A stretch of 33,458 nt of DNA from Candidatus Gastranaerophilales bacterium (GTDB lineage: Bacteria; Cyanobacteriota; Vampirovibrionia; Gastranaerophilales; Gastranaerophilaceae). The position numbers and the translations under genes were made by a program. Within the stretch, counting starts at the first letter, position 1; each line of letters opens with the position of its first letter. The stretch spans positions 1 through 33,458 of the forward strand of contig CALUQN010000026.1 of the NCBI GenBank assembly GCA_944322945.1. The letters are read 5' to 3'. A model generated the notes under the pieces. The model was given only the letters and a program-made list of their open reading frames with translations, had not been told where the DNA came from and made no database searches. This document shows positions 8,469 to 15,457 of the stretch, one piece after another.

Positions 8469-9122
8469 CTAATCTGCCGGCTTGACCGTGTTTCTGCCGC
8501 TGTTTTTAGCTCGGTACAATGCTTTATCAGTTCTTTCAAAAAGTTCAAACGGTGAGGTAATACTTTCATCTTTTTCACAAACGCCGACGCTTATCGTAAC
8601 CTTGAAAGCTTCTCCGCCATAAACAAAAGGATATTCCTCAACATTTTTACGCAGTCTTTCACAAGGGATAATCGCTTTACTTATATCGGTTTCAGTCAAA
8701 ATAACAGCAAATTCCTCCCCGCCGTACCTGAATACCATATCGGTTTTTCTGAACGTCTGCAGGGCCAAATATGCTATTTCTTTTAATACATAATCACCGC
8801 AGCCGTGACCGTATGTGTCATTAATTTTTTTGAAAAAGTCAATATCAATCATTGCAAGGCTTAACTTGCCGTTATATCTTTCGCTGCGCAAAAATTCACG
8901 CTCAAAATTGCACTCAAAATGACGCCTGTTATACAATCCGGTCAAACCGTCCGTCACTGAAAGATATTTTGTCTGGGAATACATAAAGTTAATTTTTTTT
9001 ATAACATCAAGCTTGTTGTCATCCGGAATAGGAAAACTTTGTATAATCTCTTCAATATTATGCTGAATTTCATCCAGAACGTTATCAGGAATATCAAAAC
9101 TCAGTTCTAAATTATCTTCCAT
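8469..9122 (-). CDS. Diguanylate cyclase (GGDEF domain, GGEEF type)
   Basis: A 217-aa cytoplasmic protein. After about 50 residues of charged, helical N-terminus it has the full GGDEF domain: DGLTGLYNRRHFE, MIDIDFFKKINDTYGH, and the active-site GGEEF at 134-138. An inhibitory c-di-GMP site of RxxD type is present exactly five residues upstream (Arg125-Lys-Thr-Asp128). It should convert two GTP to c-di-GMP with product inhibition. There is no membrane segment and no recognisable sensor domain, so the input signal is unclear. It is followed after 8 nt by the E1-like gene. An extended -10 promoter lies about 40 bp upstream of the start. Confidence 0.92.
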   Translation of the reverse strand: MEDNLELSFDIPDNVLDEIQHNIEEIIQSFPIPDDNKLDVIKKINFMYSQTKYLSVTDGLTGLYNRRHFECNFEREFLRSERYNGKLSLAMIDIDFFKKINDTYGHGCGDYVLKEIAYLALQTFRKTDMVFRYGGEEFAVILTETDISKAIIPCERLRKNVEEYPFVYGGEAFKVTISVGVCEKDESITSPFELFERTDKALYRAKNSGRNTVKPAD

Positions 9123-9158
9123 CTTCTCACTCTCAACAATTATGTTCCCATCAAAAAT

Positions 9159-9167
9159 ATTATACCA
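9159..9167 (-). promoter_or_regulatory. Extended -10 promoter for the GGDEF gene
   Basis: Read on the - strand the bases are TGG TATAAT, an extended TGn-TATAAT -10 element 37 bp before the GGDEF start codon. It sits back to back with the + strand promoter of the HD gene. Confidence 0.5.
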
Positions 9168-9174
9168 TGAAAAA

Positions 9175-9203
9175 TTGCTGCCGATTTATTTTTTTGATAA
9201 AAT
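9175..9203 (+). promoter_or_regulatory. Promoter of the HD-domain gene, nearly leaderless
   Basis: A -35 TTGCTG (9175-9180), a 17-nt spacer and a -10 TAAAAT (9198-9203). The predicted start point near 9210 is only about 3 nt before the ATG at 9213, which has no Shine-Dalgarno sequence. The transcript may therefore be leaderless. Confidence 0.5.
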
Positions 9204-9212
9204 TACAGCATT

Positions 9213-9800
9213 ATGTTGATGTCCGTTGATGACATGTTAAGAGAATATTCAAACGATTCGGCGCATCCGCGTGAAGTCCGCCGCCTGTCAATGATGATTT
9301 TTGACGAAGTCTGCGAAAAAATTCTCGAGCTTCCGAACAAACACAGAAATTATCTTGAAGCCGCCGCCCTTCTTCACGACATCGGCTATGCCGTAAACTC
9401 CAAAAGCCACAACAAAGAAAGCCAAAAATTAATTCTTGATAACGGACTGAAAGAGTTTAACAACACTGAAACAAAAATTATCTCCTGCATTGCCCGCTAC
9501 CACAGAGGCAGCCTTCCGGATAAACGCGAGCACGATTTCTACAACACTCTGGATAAACAGGAACGCAAAATAGTCAAACGCTTGGCCGGAATTTTAAGAA
9601 TTGCTGACGGGCTGGACAGGGCGCATTTGAGCCTCATTAAAAAAATTAAAATTAATTACAATGAAGATGATGCCCTCGTTGAATTTATTCTGACCCCGAA
9701 TACCTATGAATATCATCCTGATATCTCTTATGCCGCAAGAAAACGCGACCTTTTTGAAATAGCTTTTAAGGCCCAGAGTTTCTTACGATTTGAAAAATAA
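9213..9800 (+). CDS. HD-domain phosphohydrolase (Ppx/GppA C-terminal-type HD)
   Basis: A 195-aa stand-alone HD protein. The metal-binding signature is LLHDIGYAVNSKSHNKES (His55-Asp56), with an earlier His18 and later IARYHRG and LAGILRIADGLDRAH. These last two blocks are typical of the HD domain that follows the phosphatase domain in Ppx/GppA exopolyphosphatases, but the Ppx catalytic domain is absent. It probably hydrolyses a phosphorylated nucleotide or related substrate, which I cannot name. ATG codons at 9213 and 9219 are both possible; neither has a ribosome site, in keeping with the nearly leaderless promoter. It is divergent from the GGDEF gene. Confidence 0.8.
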   Translation: MLMSVDDMLREYSNDSAHPREVRRLSMMIFDEVCEKILELPNKHRNYLEAAALLHDIGYAVNSKSHNKESQKLILDNGLKEFNNTETKIISCIARYHRGSLPDKREHDFYNTLDKQERKIVKRLAGILRIADGLDRAHLSLIKKIKINYNEDDALVEFILTPNTYEYHPDISYAARKRDLFEIAFKAQSFLRFEK

Positions 9801-9818
9801 TTTGTAAATTTTTGTAAC
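9801..9818. promoter_or_regulatory. HLR1-like direct-repeat box (RpaB-type)
   Basis: Two TGTAA cores at 9803 and 9813, in the form WWTGTAAM-NN-WWTGTAAM, match the reverse complement of the cyanobacterial HLR1 consensus at every defined position. A third half-site (ATTGTAAC, 9831-9838) sits another 20 bp on, in helical phase. The box is about 85 bp upstream of the small gene at 9895; with TATACT (9853-9858) as -10 it would be centred near -55. Confidence 0.5.
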
Positions 9819-9894
9819 AATTTTAGGAAAATTGTAACATTTCTTCATGAAATATACTTTATATATATAGGGAAAAATATAAAGGAAAATAGTC

Positions 9895-10176
9895 ATGAGT
9901 TTCGATGTAAATGTACTGAGTGCAAAACCGGTGATACGCGAAGCCCAGAGTATGCAAAATGACGGCGGAGGCGGTAATCTCGGTTATATGTCTCAAGGAC
10001 GCGGCGAAAAGCACAAAAAGAACTTTGAAGATGAAAAAAGTATTTTTCTTGCTAAAGATGAAACAGATACATTTGGTTTTGAAAAGGACTTAAAAATGCC
10101 GGAAGAAGAATTTTCCATCGCAAAGGTAGTAGCAAAAGTAATTTATGTGTTGAAAGATTTATTCACAAAAAAGTGA
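9895..10176 (+). CDS. Small uncharacterised protein (93 aa)
   Basis: A 93-aa soluble, charged protein with no recognised domain. It has a glycine run (DGGGGNLG, near residue 25), an acidic/lysine-rich middle and an amphipathic C-terminus (VVAKVIYVLKDLFTKK) that could contact a membrane or partner. No signal peptide. It is supported as a real gene by a ribosome site (AAAGGA, 8 nt before the ATG), an AT-rich promoter-like upstream region with an HLR1-like box, and a strong terminator 36 bp after its stop, so it is probably transcribed alone. Confidence 0.6.
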   Translation: MSFDVNVLSAKPVIREAQSMQNDGGGGNLGYMSQGRGEKHKKNFEDEKSIFLAKDETDTFGFEKDLKMPEEEFSIAKVVAKVIYVLKDLFTKK

Positions 10177-10211
10177 ACAGTATGAACTGAAAGCAAACCC
10201 GAAACAAAATT

Positions 10212-10244
10212 AAGACGTCTGCAACAAAAGACGTCTTTTGTTTT
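10212..10244 (+). terminator. Intrinsic terminator after the small gene
   Basis: A perfect 9-bp stem, AAGACGTCT / AGACGTCTT, with an 8-nt loop and a following T-rich tract (TTGTTTT). Confidence 0.8.
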
Positions 10245-10297
10245 GCCGAAAATTTTACCCCGGATAATAGCAGGTTGTAAAAAAATATGTAACTAAC

Positions 10298-10326
10298 TTG
10301 CCAATGTGAAAAATACATATTACAAT
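10298..10326 (+). promoter_or_regulatory. Promoter of the beta-lactamase-fold gene
   Basis: A -35 TTGCCA (10298-10303), a 17-nt spacer and a -10 TACAAT (10321-10326), placing the start point near 10333, about 20 nt before the ATG. TGTAA half-sites at 10276 and 10288 lie just upstream but are 12 bp apart, not the 10 bp of the HLR1-like boxes. Confidence 0.55.
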
Positions 10327-10352
10327 TAATATTACTTGGGTAGGGGGAATTA

Positions 10353-11531
10353 ATGCCGAAGTTAGCAAAACAAAACAGTAGCAGACAATACTACTATGAT
10401 GAAGTATACAAATTAAATGATTTTCAAAGCGGAAGATACATACATGAGGTACCGCGCCGTACGTATGAGCGGCCGAGGATTGTCCGCAAGAAAACTAAAC
10501 CGGAAAATCGTTTATCACGTGCGCTTGCAGTTATTGTGATGATACTTTTGGGAGTTTTTGTACTGCCGATAAGTTACGGAAAAATAACTAAAATGATGTT
10601 TGCGCCGACTCCGTTGAAAACGGTTAAGGCGGACTACTACAATATGCTGTTTCCGACAACGAATTACCTTTCAAACGACTGGTTTTTAGGAACAAGAGCA
10701 TTGCGAGGGGCGGAAGTTAAAAAGCCGCTTATGAACACTTTGACAGAAAATGTTCGTATGAGCGGTTTGGAGAACAGAATTAAGGATTTAATGGCGTTAT
10801 ACCCTACAATTGACCCATCTGTGTACGTTTGGGATTATGACACACAGGCTTATGCCGATGTAAATGCCGACAAAATTTATTCTGCTGCAAGTATAATCAA
10901 ACTGCCCGTACTTGTACAGTTATTCCGTTCAATAGAACGCGGTCAGGTAACTATATATGACGAGATGACTCTGACAGATTTTTACAGAGCGGAAGGTTCA
11001 GGCGGCTTACAGTTCAAGGCAGAAAATTCAAAATATTCAATAGACAATCTTGCACGTGTAATGATTACGGATTCTGACAATTCCGCTACCAATATGCTTA
11101 TGTCAAAGATAGGCGGGATGCCTGATGTAAATCAGGGTATCCGTGAGTGGGGTTTGAAAAATACAGGGGTACACACCTGGCTGCCTGACCTTGGCGGCAC
11201 AAACCATACAACCGCAAGAGATATGGCAACAATTTTATACAATATTGATAACCCGAACTTTTTGAGCGTATCTTCAAGGGAAAAGATTTTTGACTATATG
11301 GCTCACGTAAAAAATAACCGATTAATAGAAGCGGGTTTAAACCCTTCGGCAGTATTTCTCCATAAAACCGGCGACATCGGAAAGATGCTCGGGGATGCAG
11401 GAATTGTCTATGCTCCGAACGGCAAAAAATATATTGTCGTAATCCTTGCAAACCGTCCGCATAATTCCGTTGCAGGAAAAGAATTTATCGTAAAAGCATC
11501 AGAGATTATATACAATTACATGGTAAAATAA
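10353..11531 (+). CDS. Membrane-anchored class A beta-lactamase-fold serine hydrolase lacking Glu166
   Basis: A 392-aa protein. It has a cytoplasmic basic N-terminus of about 55 residues, one membrane helix (RALAVIVMILLGVFVLPISY, about 55-75), then an extracytoplasmic class A beta-lactamase fold. The catalytic motifs are present: SIIK (Ser180-Lys183), SDN (Ser241-Asn243) and KTG (338-340). The omega-loop segment that reads W-E-P-E-L-N in TEM-type enzymes here reads WLPDLG (276-281), so the deacylating Glu166 and Asn170 equivalents are Leu277 and Gly281. Efficient penicillin hydrolysis is therefore unlikely; a slow-turnover penicillin-binding, esterase or cell-wall role is more probable. It has its own promoter and a weak GGGGG-type ribosome site. 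The next gene starts 4 nt after its stop. Confidence 0.8.
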   Translation: MPKLAKQNSSRQYYYDEVYKLNDFQSGRYIHEVPRRTYERPRIVRKKTKPENRLSRALAVIVMILLGVFVLPISYGKITKMMFAPTPLKTVKADYYNMLFPTTNYLSNDWFLGTRALRGAEVKKPLMNTLTENVRMSGLENRIKDLMALYPTIDPSVYVWDYDTQAYADVNADKIYSAASIIKLPVLVQLFRSIERGQVTIYDEMTLTDFYRAEGSGGLQFKAENSKYSIDNLARVMITDSDNSATNMLMSKIGGMPDVNQGIREWGLKNTGVHTWLPDLGGTNHTTARDMATILYNIDNPNFLSVSSREKIFDYMAHVKNNRLIEAGLNPSAVFLHKTGDIGKMLGDAGIVYAPNGKKYIVVILANRPHNSVAGKEFIVKASEIIYNYMVK

Positions 11532-11535
11532 TTGT

Positions 11536-12477
11536 ATGTTAAAAAATCTGCTGGAAGAAAAACGATGCTTTAAACTGATATGCGGCGCCGGAAACGAAAA
11601 CGAAGCCGAAGTAGAAAAACTTGTGGCTTTGTATGCGTCTGCAGGGTGCAAATTTTTTGACCTTTCTGCAAAAGAAAATATTGTAGACTGTGCAAAGCGG
11701 GCTCTGGCTTACTCCGGGGTAACAGATGCAGAGCTTTGTGTAAGCGTGGGGATAAAAGGCGACCCGCACGTAAGCAAAGCCGTCATTGATTATGAAAAAT
11801 GTATTCAATGCGGGCACTGCGAATCTGTCTGCCCGCAGGGAGCAATAAAATACGCTAAAGTCAAAAAACTCAAATGTATAGGCTGCGGAAAATGCTCAAA
11901 AGTCTGCCCGAAAAATGCAGTCAGTTATATTTCAGAGGACAAAGATTTATCAGAAGTTATACCGCCGCTTGCAGAAAGAGGGATTAGCTGTATCGAATTT
12001 CACGTAATAGGTGAAGACACCCCTGAACTGGAACAAAAATGGAAATACTTAAACGAAAATTTTGACGGGATTTTAAGCATATCAATAAACCGTATGAAGT
12101 TAAGCGGGGAAGAAATGGTGAGCCGCATAAAAAAAATGACAGAAAACCGCGAACCCTACAGTACAATCATACAGGCAGACGGATTTCCGATGAGCGGAGG
12201 AGCAGATGATTACAAGTCAACATTGCAGGCAGTCGCAACGGCAGAACTTATCCAAAATGAAAAATTACCTGTTTATATATTGCTTTCCGGCGGAACAAAT
12301 TCAAAATCCAAAGAACTCGCGAAACTTTGCGGAATAAATATAAACGGGGTGGCTGTAGGCTCTTACGCACGCAATATAGTCAGAAAATACATAGAGCGCG
12401 ATGACTTTTTAACAAACAAAGAAATTTTTTCACAAGCAAAACAAATAGCGCAGACGCTTGTCAGGGCGTGCAGTTAA
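11536..12477 (+). CDS. LdpA-like iron-sulfur protein with two [4Fe-4S] motifs
   Basis: A 313-aa cytoplasmic protein. The N-terminus (FKLICGAGNENEAEVEKLV, then LYASAGCKFFDLSA) and the segment VGIKGDPH resemble the start of cyanobacterial LdpA, a redox-linked modulator of the circadian clock. Two ferredoxin-type clusters follow: Cys89/92/95/99 and Cys114/117/120/124, each CxxCxxCxxxCP. The remaining 180 residues look like a TIM-barrel-type C-terminal domain with YILLSGGTNSKS near the end. In a non-photosynthetic relative of Cyanobacteria, electron transfer or redox sensing is the cautious reading; a clock role is not implied. It starts 4 nt after the upstream stop, so is probably co-transcribed. 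An alternative is a generic ferredoxin-fused oxidoreductase. Confidence 0.65.
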   Translation: MLKNLLEEKRCFKLICGAGNENEAEVEKLVALYASAGCKFFDLSAKENIVDCAKRALAYSGVTDAELCVSVGIKGDPHVSKAVIDYEKCIQCGHCESVCPQGAIKYAKVKKLKCIGCGKCSKVCPKNAVSYISEDKDLSEVIPPLAERGISCIEFHVIGEDTPELEQKWKYLNENFDGILSISINRMKLSGEEMVSRIKKMTENREPYSTIIQADGFPMSGGADDYKSTLQAVATAELIQNEKLPVYILLSGGTNSKSKELAKLCGININGVAVGSYARNIVRKYIERDDFLTNKEIFSQAKQIAQTLVRACS

Positions 12478-12494
12478 AATTCAGATATATATTA

Positions 12495-12530
12495 TGTCAT
12501 ACCGAATTTATTTCGGGATTTTACCGGTTG
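12495..12530. repeat. Partial dispersed element (TGTCAT-CCGAA type)
   Basis: TGTCATACCGAATTTATTTCGG is the left end of the same family as the element at 12671: a TGTCATnCCGAA terminus with a CCGAA/TTCGG mini-hairpin. The rest is degenerate. Together with 12671-12785 it fills most of the 353-nt gene-free stretch between the LdpA-like gene and dut; I see no gene there. Confidence 0.5.
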
Positions 12531-12670
12531 GAAACAGATGCTTCAAGTTGGCAAGACAAACTCCTGCGGACTGAATAAACGTCCCCTGTATAAAGTTTTT
12601 CTACATGACTGCTTGAATTTTGGAATTTATATACAACTTTACACCAAATATACTCGAAATCTAGCTATAA

Positions 12671-12785
12671 TGTCATTCCGAACTTGTTTCGGAATCTTGC
12701 CATTGGTAAGACCATGCGGAAAACCGGACATTTTTCACAAAATCAAAGATTTTGGAAAAAGTAGTCAAACAAGTTCAGGGTGACA
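12671..12785. repeat. MITE-like element, 115 bp, with 19-bp terminal inverted repeats
   Basis: The left end TGTCATTCCGAACTTGTTT and right end AAACAAGTTCAGGGTGACA are inverted repeats with 3 mismatches in 19. The interior has an ATCTTGCC...GCGGAAAA arrangement also present in the elements at 29358 and 33243. It is non-coding, so any mobility would be in trans. Confidence 0.6.
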
Positions 12786-12830
12786 ATTTTAGCCTTTTTA
12801 GTGTAAACTGCGATATAAATCCCTGAACTT

Positions 12831-13268
12831 TTATTTGCCTGTAGAGCCAAACCCGCCTGTGCCGCGGACAGTTTCGGTTAATTCTGTAACAACTTCGATT
12901 TGTGCCTGTTCAACACGTGCAATTATCATTTGCGCAATTCTTTCCTGCGGCTGGATTGTATATGTTTCGTTTGAAAGGTTAACCACCGGCACGCAGACTT
13001 CCCCGCGATAATCTTCATCAATTGTACCGACACAGTTTATCAGTGTAATCCCGTGTTTAATAGAAAGTCCTGAACGAGGTCTTACCTGCGCTTCGTACCC
13101 GTGTTCAAGCTCTATCTTTAAGCCCGTCGGAATAAGCGCACGCTCAAGCGGCTTCAGTGTAACAGGCTCTTCTATTGCCGCACACAAATCCATGCCGGCG
13201 GCGCCTGCGGTTTGATATTGCGGCACATTTACGTTATGGGCTAATCTTTTTATCTTTAAAATCGTCAT
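12831..13268 (-). CDS. dut: dUTP diphosphatase
   Basis: A 145-aa trimeric-type dUTPase, hydrolysing dUTP to dUMP and diphosphate to keep uracil out of DNA and feed dTMP synthesis. All five family motifs are visible: AGMDLCA, PRSGLSIKHGI, VGTIDEDYRGEV, PQERIAQMII and the C-terminal RGTGGFGSTG lid. The start at 13268 (MTILKIKRL) is chosen over an upstream in-frame ATG because AAGGAG lies 9 nt before it and the family normally begins here. That ribosome site is buried in one arm of a perfect 12-bp hairpin (13272-13316), which may limit translation. The upstream gene is an uncharacterised - strand gene ending at 13346. Confidence 0.95.
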   Translation of the reverse strand: MTILKIKRLAHNVNVPQYQTAGAAGMDLCAAIEEPVTLKPLERALIPTGLKIELEHGYEAQVRPRSGLSIKHGITLINCVGTIDEDYRGEVCVPVVNLSNETYTIQPQERIAQMIIARVEQAQIEVVTELTETVRGTGGFGSTGK

Positions 13269-13271
13269 AAT

Positions 13272-13316
13272 AAAAATCTCCTTATACTTTTTAATATAAA
13301 GCACAAGGAGATTTTT
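13272..13316 (-). promoter_or_regulatory. Leader hairpin sequestering the dut ribosome-binding site
   Basis: In the dut mRNA, AAAAATCTCCTT pairs perfectly with AAGGAGATTTTT (12 bp, 21-nt loop). The second arm contains the dut Shine-Dalgarno AAGGAG, and the ATG follows 3 nt later. The 3' arm ends in a T-run, so it could also act as a weak terminator for the upstream gene. Either function would couple dut expression to an event in the leader. Confidence 0.55.
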
Positions 13317-13345
13317 GTAAAACTGTTAAGCTGTTTAAGACAACA

Positions 13346-13819
13346 CTAATCATTTTTGAAAAGTCCGGAAAGCCTTGCAATAATCGGCGGACGCTTGTTA
13401 TCATATTTAAACGCTTCATAATTTGCGATATCTTCCGCTATCGCAAATTTTCTGCCCTTCCCTCCATACCTGTATGCAAGCGGCTCCTCCACATCTTTAA
13501 TAAGAGTTTTGTATGCACGTGTGCGGAACACATTTGCCTGACGGCTGAAAAGCATTTCTTCAAAAGATTGGCGTCCTTTTTGAGGGCTGAAAATACTGCC
13601 TAAAATTCTCCAGTTTTTGCCGTCTATATCAACAAAAACATTGTCTCTGGCAACCGTAATATTTGATGATTTATTCTTTGACTGGCGTTTGATAAACTCA
13701 TCGCCGGCTGTCGGATTTTCGGCAAAAACTTTGCGGAAAAATTTCTTGCCGCCGGGTCTGAATTTTACTGCCATGCCAAATGACGGCTGGCTGCTCTGTG
13801 TCGGGGTAATTGTATTCAT
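13346..13819 (-). CDS. Uncharacterised protein (157 aa)
   Basis: A basic, soluble protein with no recognised domain. The N-terminus reads MNTITPTQSSQPSFGMAVKF, a low-complexity Ser/Thr/Gln/Pro stretch ending in SFGM, then a Lys/Arg-rich body. There is no signal peptide or membrane helix. The ATG at 13819 is preferred over the one at 13825 because the ribosome site AAGGAAG is 7 nt before the former but only 1 nt before the latter. It lies upstream of dut in the same direction and may share a transcript with it. Confidence 0.6.
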   Translation of the reverse strand: MNTITPTQSSQPSFGMAVKFRPGGKKFFRKVFAENPTAGDEFIKRQSKNKSSNITVARDNVFVDIDGKNWRILGSIFSPQKGRQSFEEMLFSRQANVFRTRAYKTLIKDVEEPLAYRYGGKGRKFAIAEDIANYEAFKYDNKRPPIIARLSGLFKND

Positions 13820-13937
13820 TTTCATACTTCCTTTTTTGATTTATTTTACATTTATATTGTATATCCTAAACGATTTAAAATCAACAGAGACGTTTTGAGA
13901 CTTATATAACAAATGCCGCCCAAAATTCTCAAAACTA

Positions 13938-13996
13938 TGTCATACTAAACGTCAGCGAAGTATCTCAATAAGATAGATTCTTCAGGCTACGTGCTT
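13938..13996. repeat. Fragment of a dispersed TGTCATnCT element
   Basis: Between two - strand genes lies TGTCATACTAAACGTCAGCG followed by AAGTATCTCAATAAGATAG, recognisable as a decayed copy of the GTCATnCTGA...GAAGnATCTC repeat type common in intergenic DNA of many bacteria. No gene is seen in 13826-14046. Confidence 0.4.
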
Positions 13997-14046
13997 TTTT
14001 ATTGTATCTGTAGAATTTGCTATATAAAATCCCATTTGATAACGCA

Positions 14047-14766
14047 TTATTCACACTGTTTAGTGAGTCCCAAATCTTCGCAGAGAATTATCGTTATATC
14101 TTCGCCGGCTTTAGCGTGGTAATTCAGCCCAGGCGTGATAAGCCCCGTGATTAAACCGACAGTTGTGCCGACAGGAATCCCGATTGCATACCCAACGCCT
14201 AGTTTGGCAGGATTAGGGATAAAAGCAAACCCTGTGCCGGCGCCCGCCCCGACAATCCCAAGCCCCAGAGTCCAGGCGGCAAGTTTACCCGCGGTATGCC
14301 ACGGTCCTTCTTTTAGTGAACCGTCTTTTGTACACGGTTTTGCTGACATTGTAATTGCTGTTCCGTCAGGCAGGACAAGACATTCAAAGTTCAAATAGAC
14401 ACGGGTATTTTTATTCGGAATACGTTTTTGTTCAATCTTAATTACTGTTGCGACAACTTTTGAACATGCAGGGATTAACAGTGTGCCTTCTTGAGTGTAG
14501 ATGCTTTCCGGCACTGAAAAATTGACCCTTTCTCCAGCTTTTGCACATTCTGACCAGAATTTGCAGTCGAAAACTACTTTGAAAGCGTTTCCTTTACAGA
14601 TTATGTTTCGTAAATTTGTAATGACTACCTGATTGTTAGCGGCACCTTTTTCACAAAACATGTGTTCATAAGACATCGGGCATTCATTCTCCTGCATTTG
14701 ACAGGGTTCTGCAAATACCTGTATACCGATTATAAATAAACATAATAAGGATAGTATTTTTTTCAT
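14047..14766 (-). CDS. Exported cysteine-containing protein of unknown function
   Basis: A 239-aa precursor. MKKILSLLCLFIIGIQVFA is a clear signal peptide with predicted cleavage before EPCQ, and the mature N-terminus is rich in Cys (CQMQENECPMSYEHMFC), suggesting disulfides in the periplasm. A beta-rich middle (VNFSVPESIYTQEGTLLIPA, then SKVVATVIKIEQKR) precedes a glycine-rich hydrophobic stretch of about 50 residues, then DITIILCEDLG. The start at 14766 is chosen over an upstream ATG because the signal peptide begins there. I do not recognise the family; the Gly-rich segment may insert in or lie against a membrane. It is downstream of rnhC on the same strand. Confidence 0.6.
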   Translation of the reverse strand: MKKILSLLCLFIIGIQVFAEPCQMQENECPMSYEHMFCEKGAANNQVVITNLRNIICKGNAFKVVFDCKFWSECAKAGERVNFSVPESIYTQEGTLLIPACSKVVATVIKIEQKRIPNKNTRVYLNFECLVLPDGTAITMSAKPCTKDGSLKEGPWHTAGKLAAWTLGLGIVGAGAGTGFAFIPNPAKLGVGYAIGIPVGTTVGLITGLITPGLNYHAKAGEDITIILCEDLGLTKQCE

Positions 14767-14821
14767 ACAATCAGTATGTGTGAAAGTTAAGAAAAAATAC
14801 ATTAACCAATTCGGCTAAACT

Positions 14822-15454
14822 TTATATTTCGTTAAAAGTTTTAAAATGAGTTTTACAGACTTCATTCAAACGATTTTTGCCATATTTTTCAATAAACTCT
14901 TTTGCAGCGGTTTTAACCTGCGGCGCGCAGCCTTTCGGAAAAACAATCCCGTAAGTGTCTGCCATTGTTTTCATTTTCTGAACAAAAGCCGCACGGGCAA
15001 GGACTGATGCCGCTGCGACCGCAACATCACTTTCAGCACGAACCATTTGTTCTAAACGAATATTTCTGCCGTTTTTCATTAAAGCTGATTTTATAAGGCT
15101 TTCGTCACCAAATTGGTCAGAGAGTGCGTATTCACACTGGTGTTTTTCCGCAATGTTCTCTATGACTCTGGCGTGCCCCCAGGCAAGCAGTCTGTTCAAA
15201 TTTTTAATATTTGCATACAACTCGTTGTATCTTCCGTTTGATATCGCAACAACAGAGTGAGGGGCATTGGCTTTTATGTGTTTTTCAAGTTCAAGGATTT
15301 TTTTATCAGAGATTTTTTTGCTGTCTTTAATACCCAAGTCCGCGAAAAGTTTTGCTGATTTTTCGTCAACAAGAACACCTGCAATGACAAGCGGACCAAA
15401 AAAATCGCCTTTGCCCGATTCATCAACCCCGATGTGTACTGCAAAATTTTCCAT
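14822..15454 (-). CDS. rnhC: Ribonuclease HIII, short form without N-terminal domain
   Basis: A 210-aa type-2 RNase H that cleaves RNA in RNA-DNA hybrids. The signature GVDESGKGDFFGPLVIAGVL (Asp11, Glu12, SGKGD) is the RNase HIII version of the active site; further motifs are GIKDSKKIS and VRAESDVAVAAASVLARAAF. Typical RnhC proteins have about 90 extra N-terminal residues forming a substrate-binding domain. Here the ATG lies 4 nt after the PBP stop, so that domain is absent by gene structure. It probably shares a transcript with the PBP gene. Type HII is the alternative, but DESGKGDFFGP favours HIII. Confidence 0.85.
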   Translation of the reverse strand: MENFAVHIGVDESGKGDFFGPLVIAGVLVDEKSAKLFADLGIKDSKKISDKKILELEKHIKANAPHSVVAISNGRYNELYANIKNLNRLLAWGHARVIENIAEKHQCEYALSDQFGDESLIKSALMKNGRNIRLEQMVRAESDVAVAAASVLARAAFVQKMKTMADTYGIVFPKGCAPQVKTAAKEFIEKYGKNRLNEVCKTHFKTFNEI

Positions 15455-15457
15455 ATC

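Noticed and set aside
10276-10292. HLR1-like box before the beta-lactamase-fold gene
   Set aside because: The two TGTAA cores are 12 bp apart, not 10, so I did not count it with the others; it may be a weak variant.
12538-12783. 81-codon open frame
   Set aside because: It lies within the TGTCAT-type repeats, has no ribosome site, and its sequence is explained by the repeat ends.
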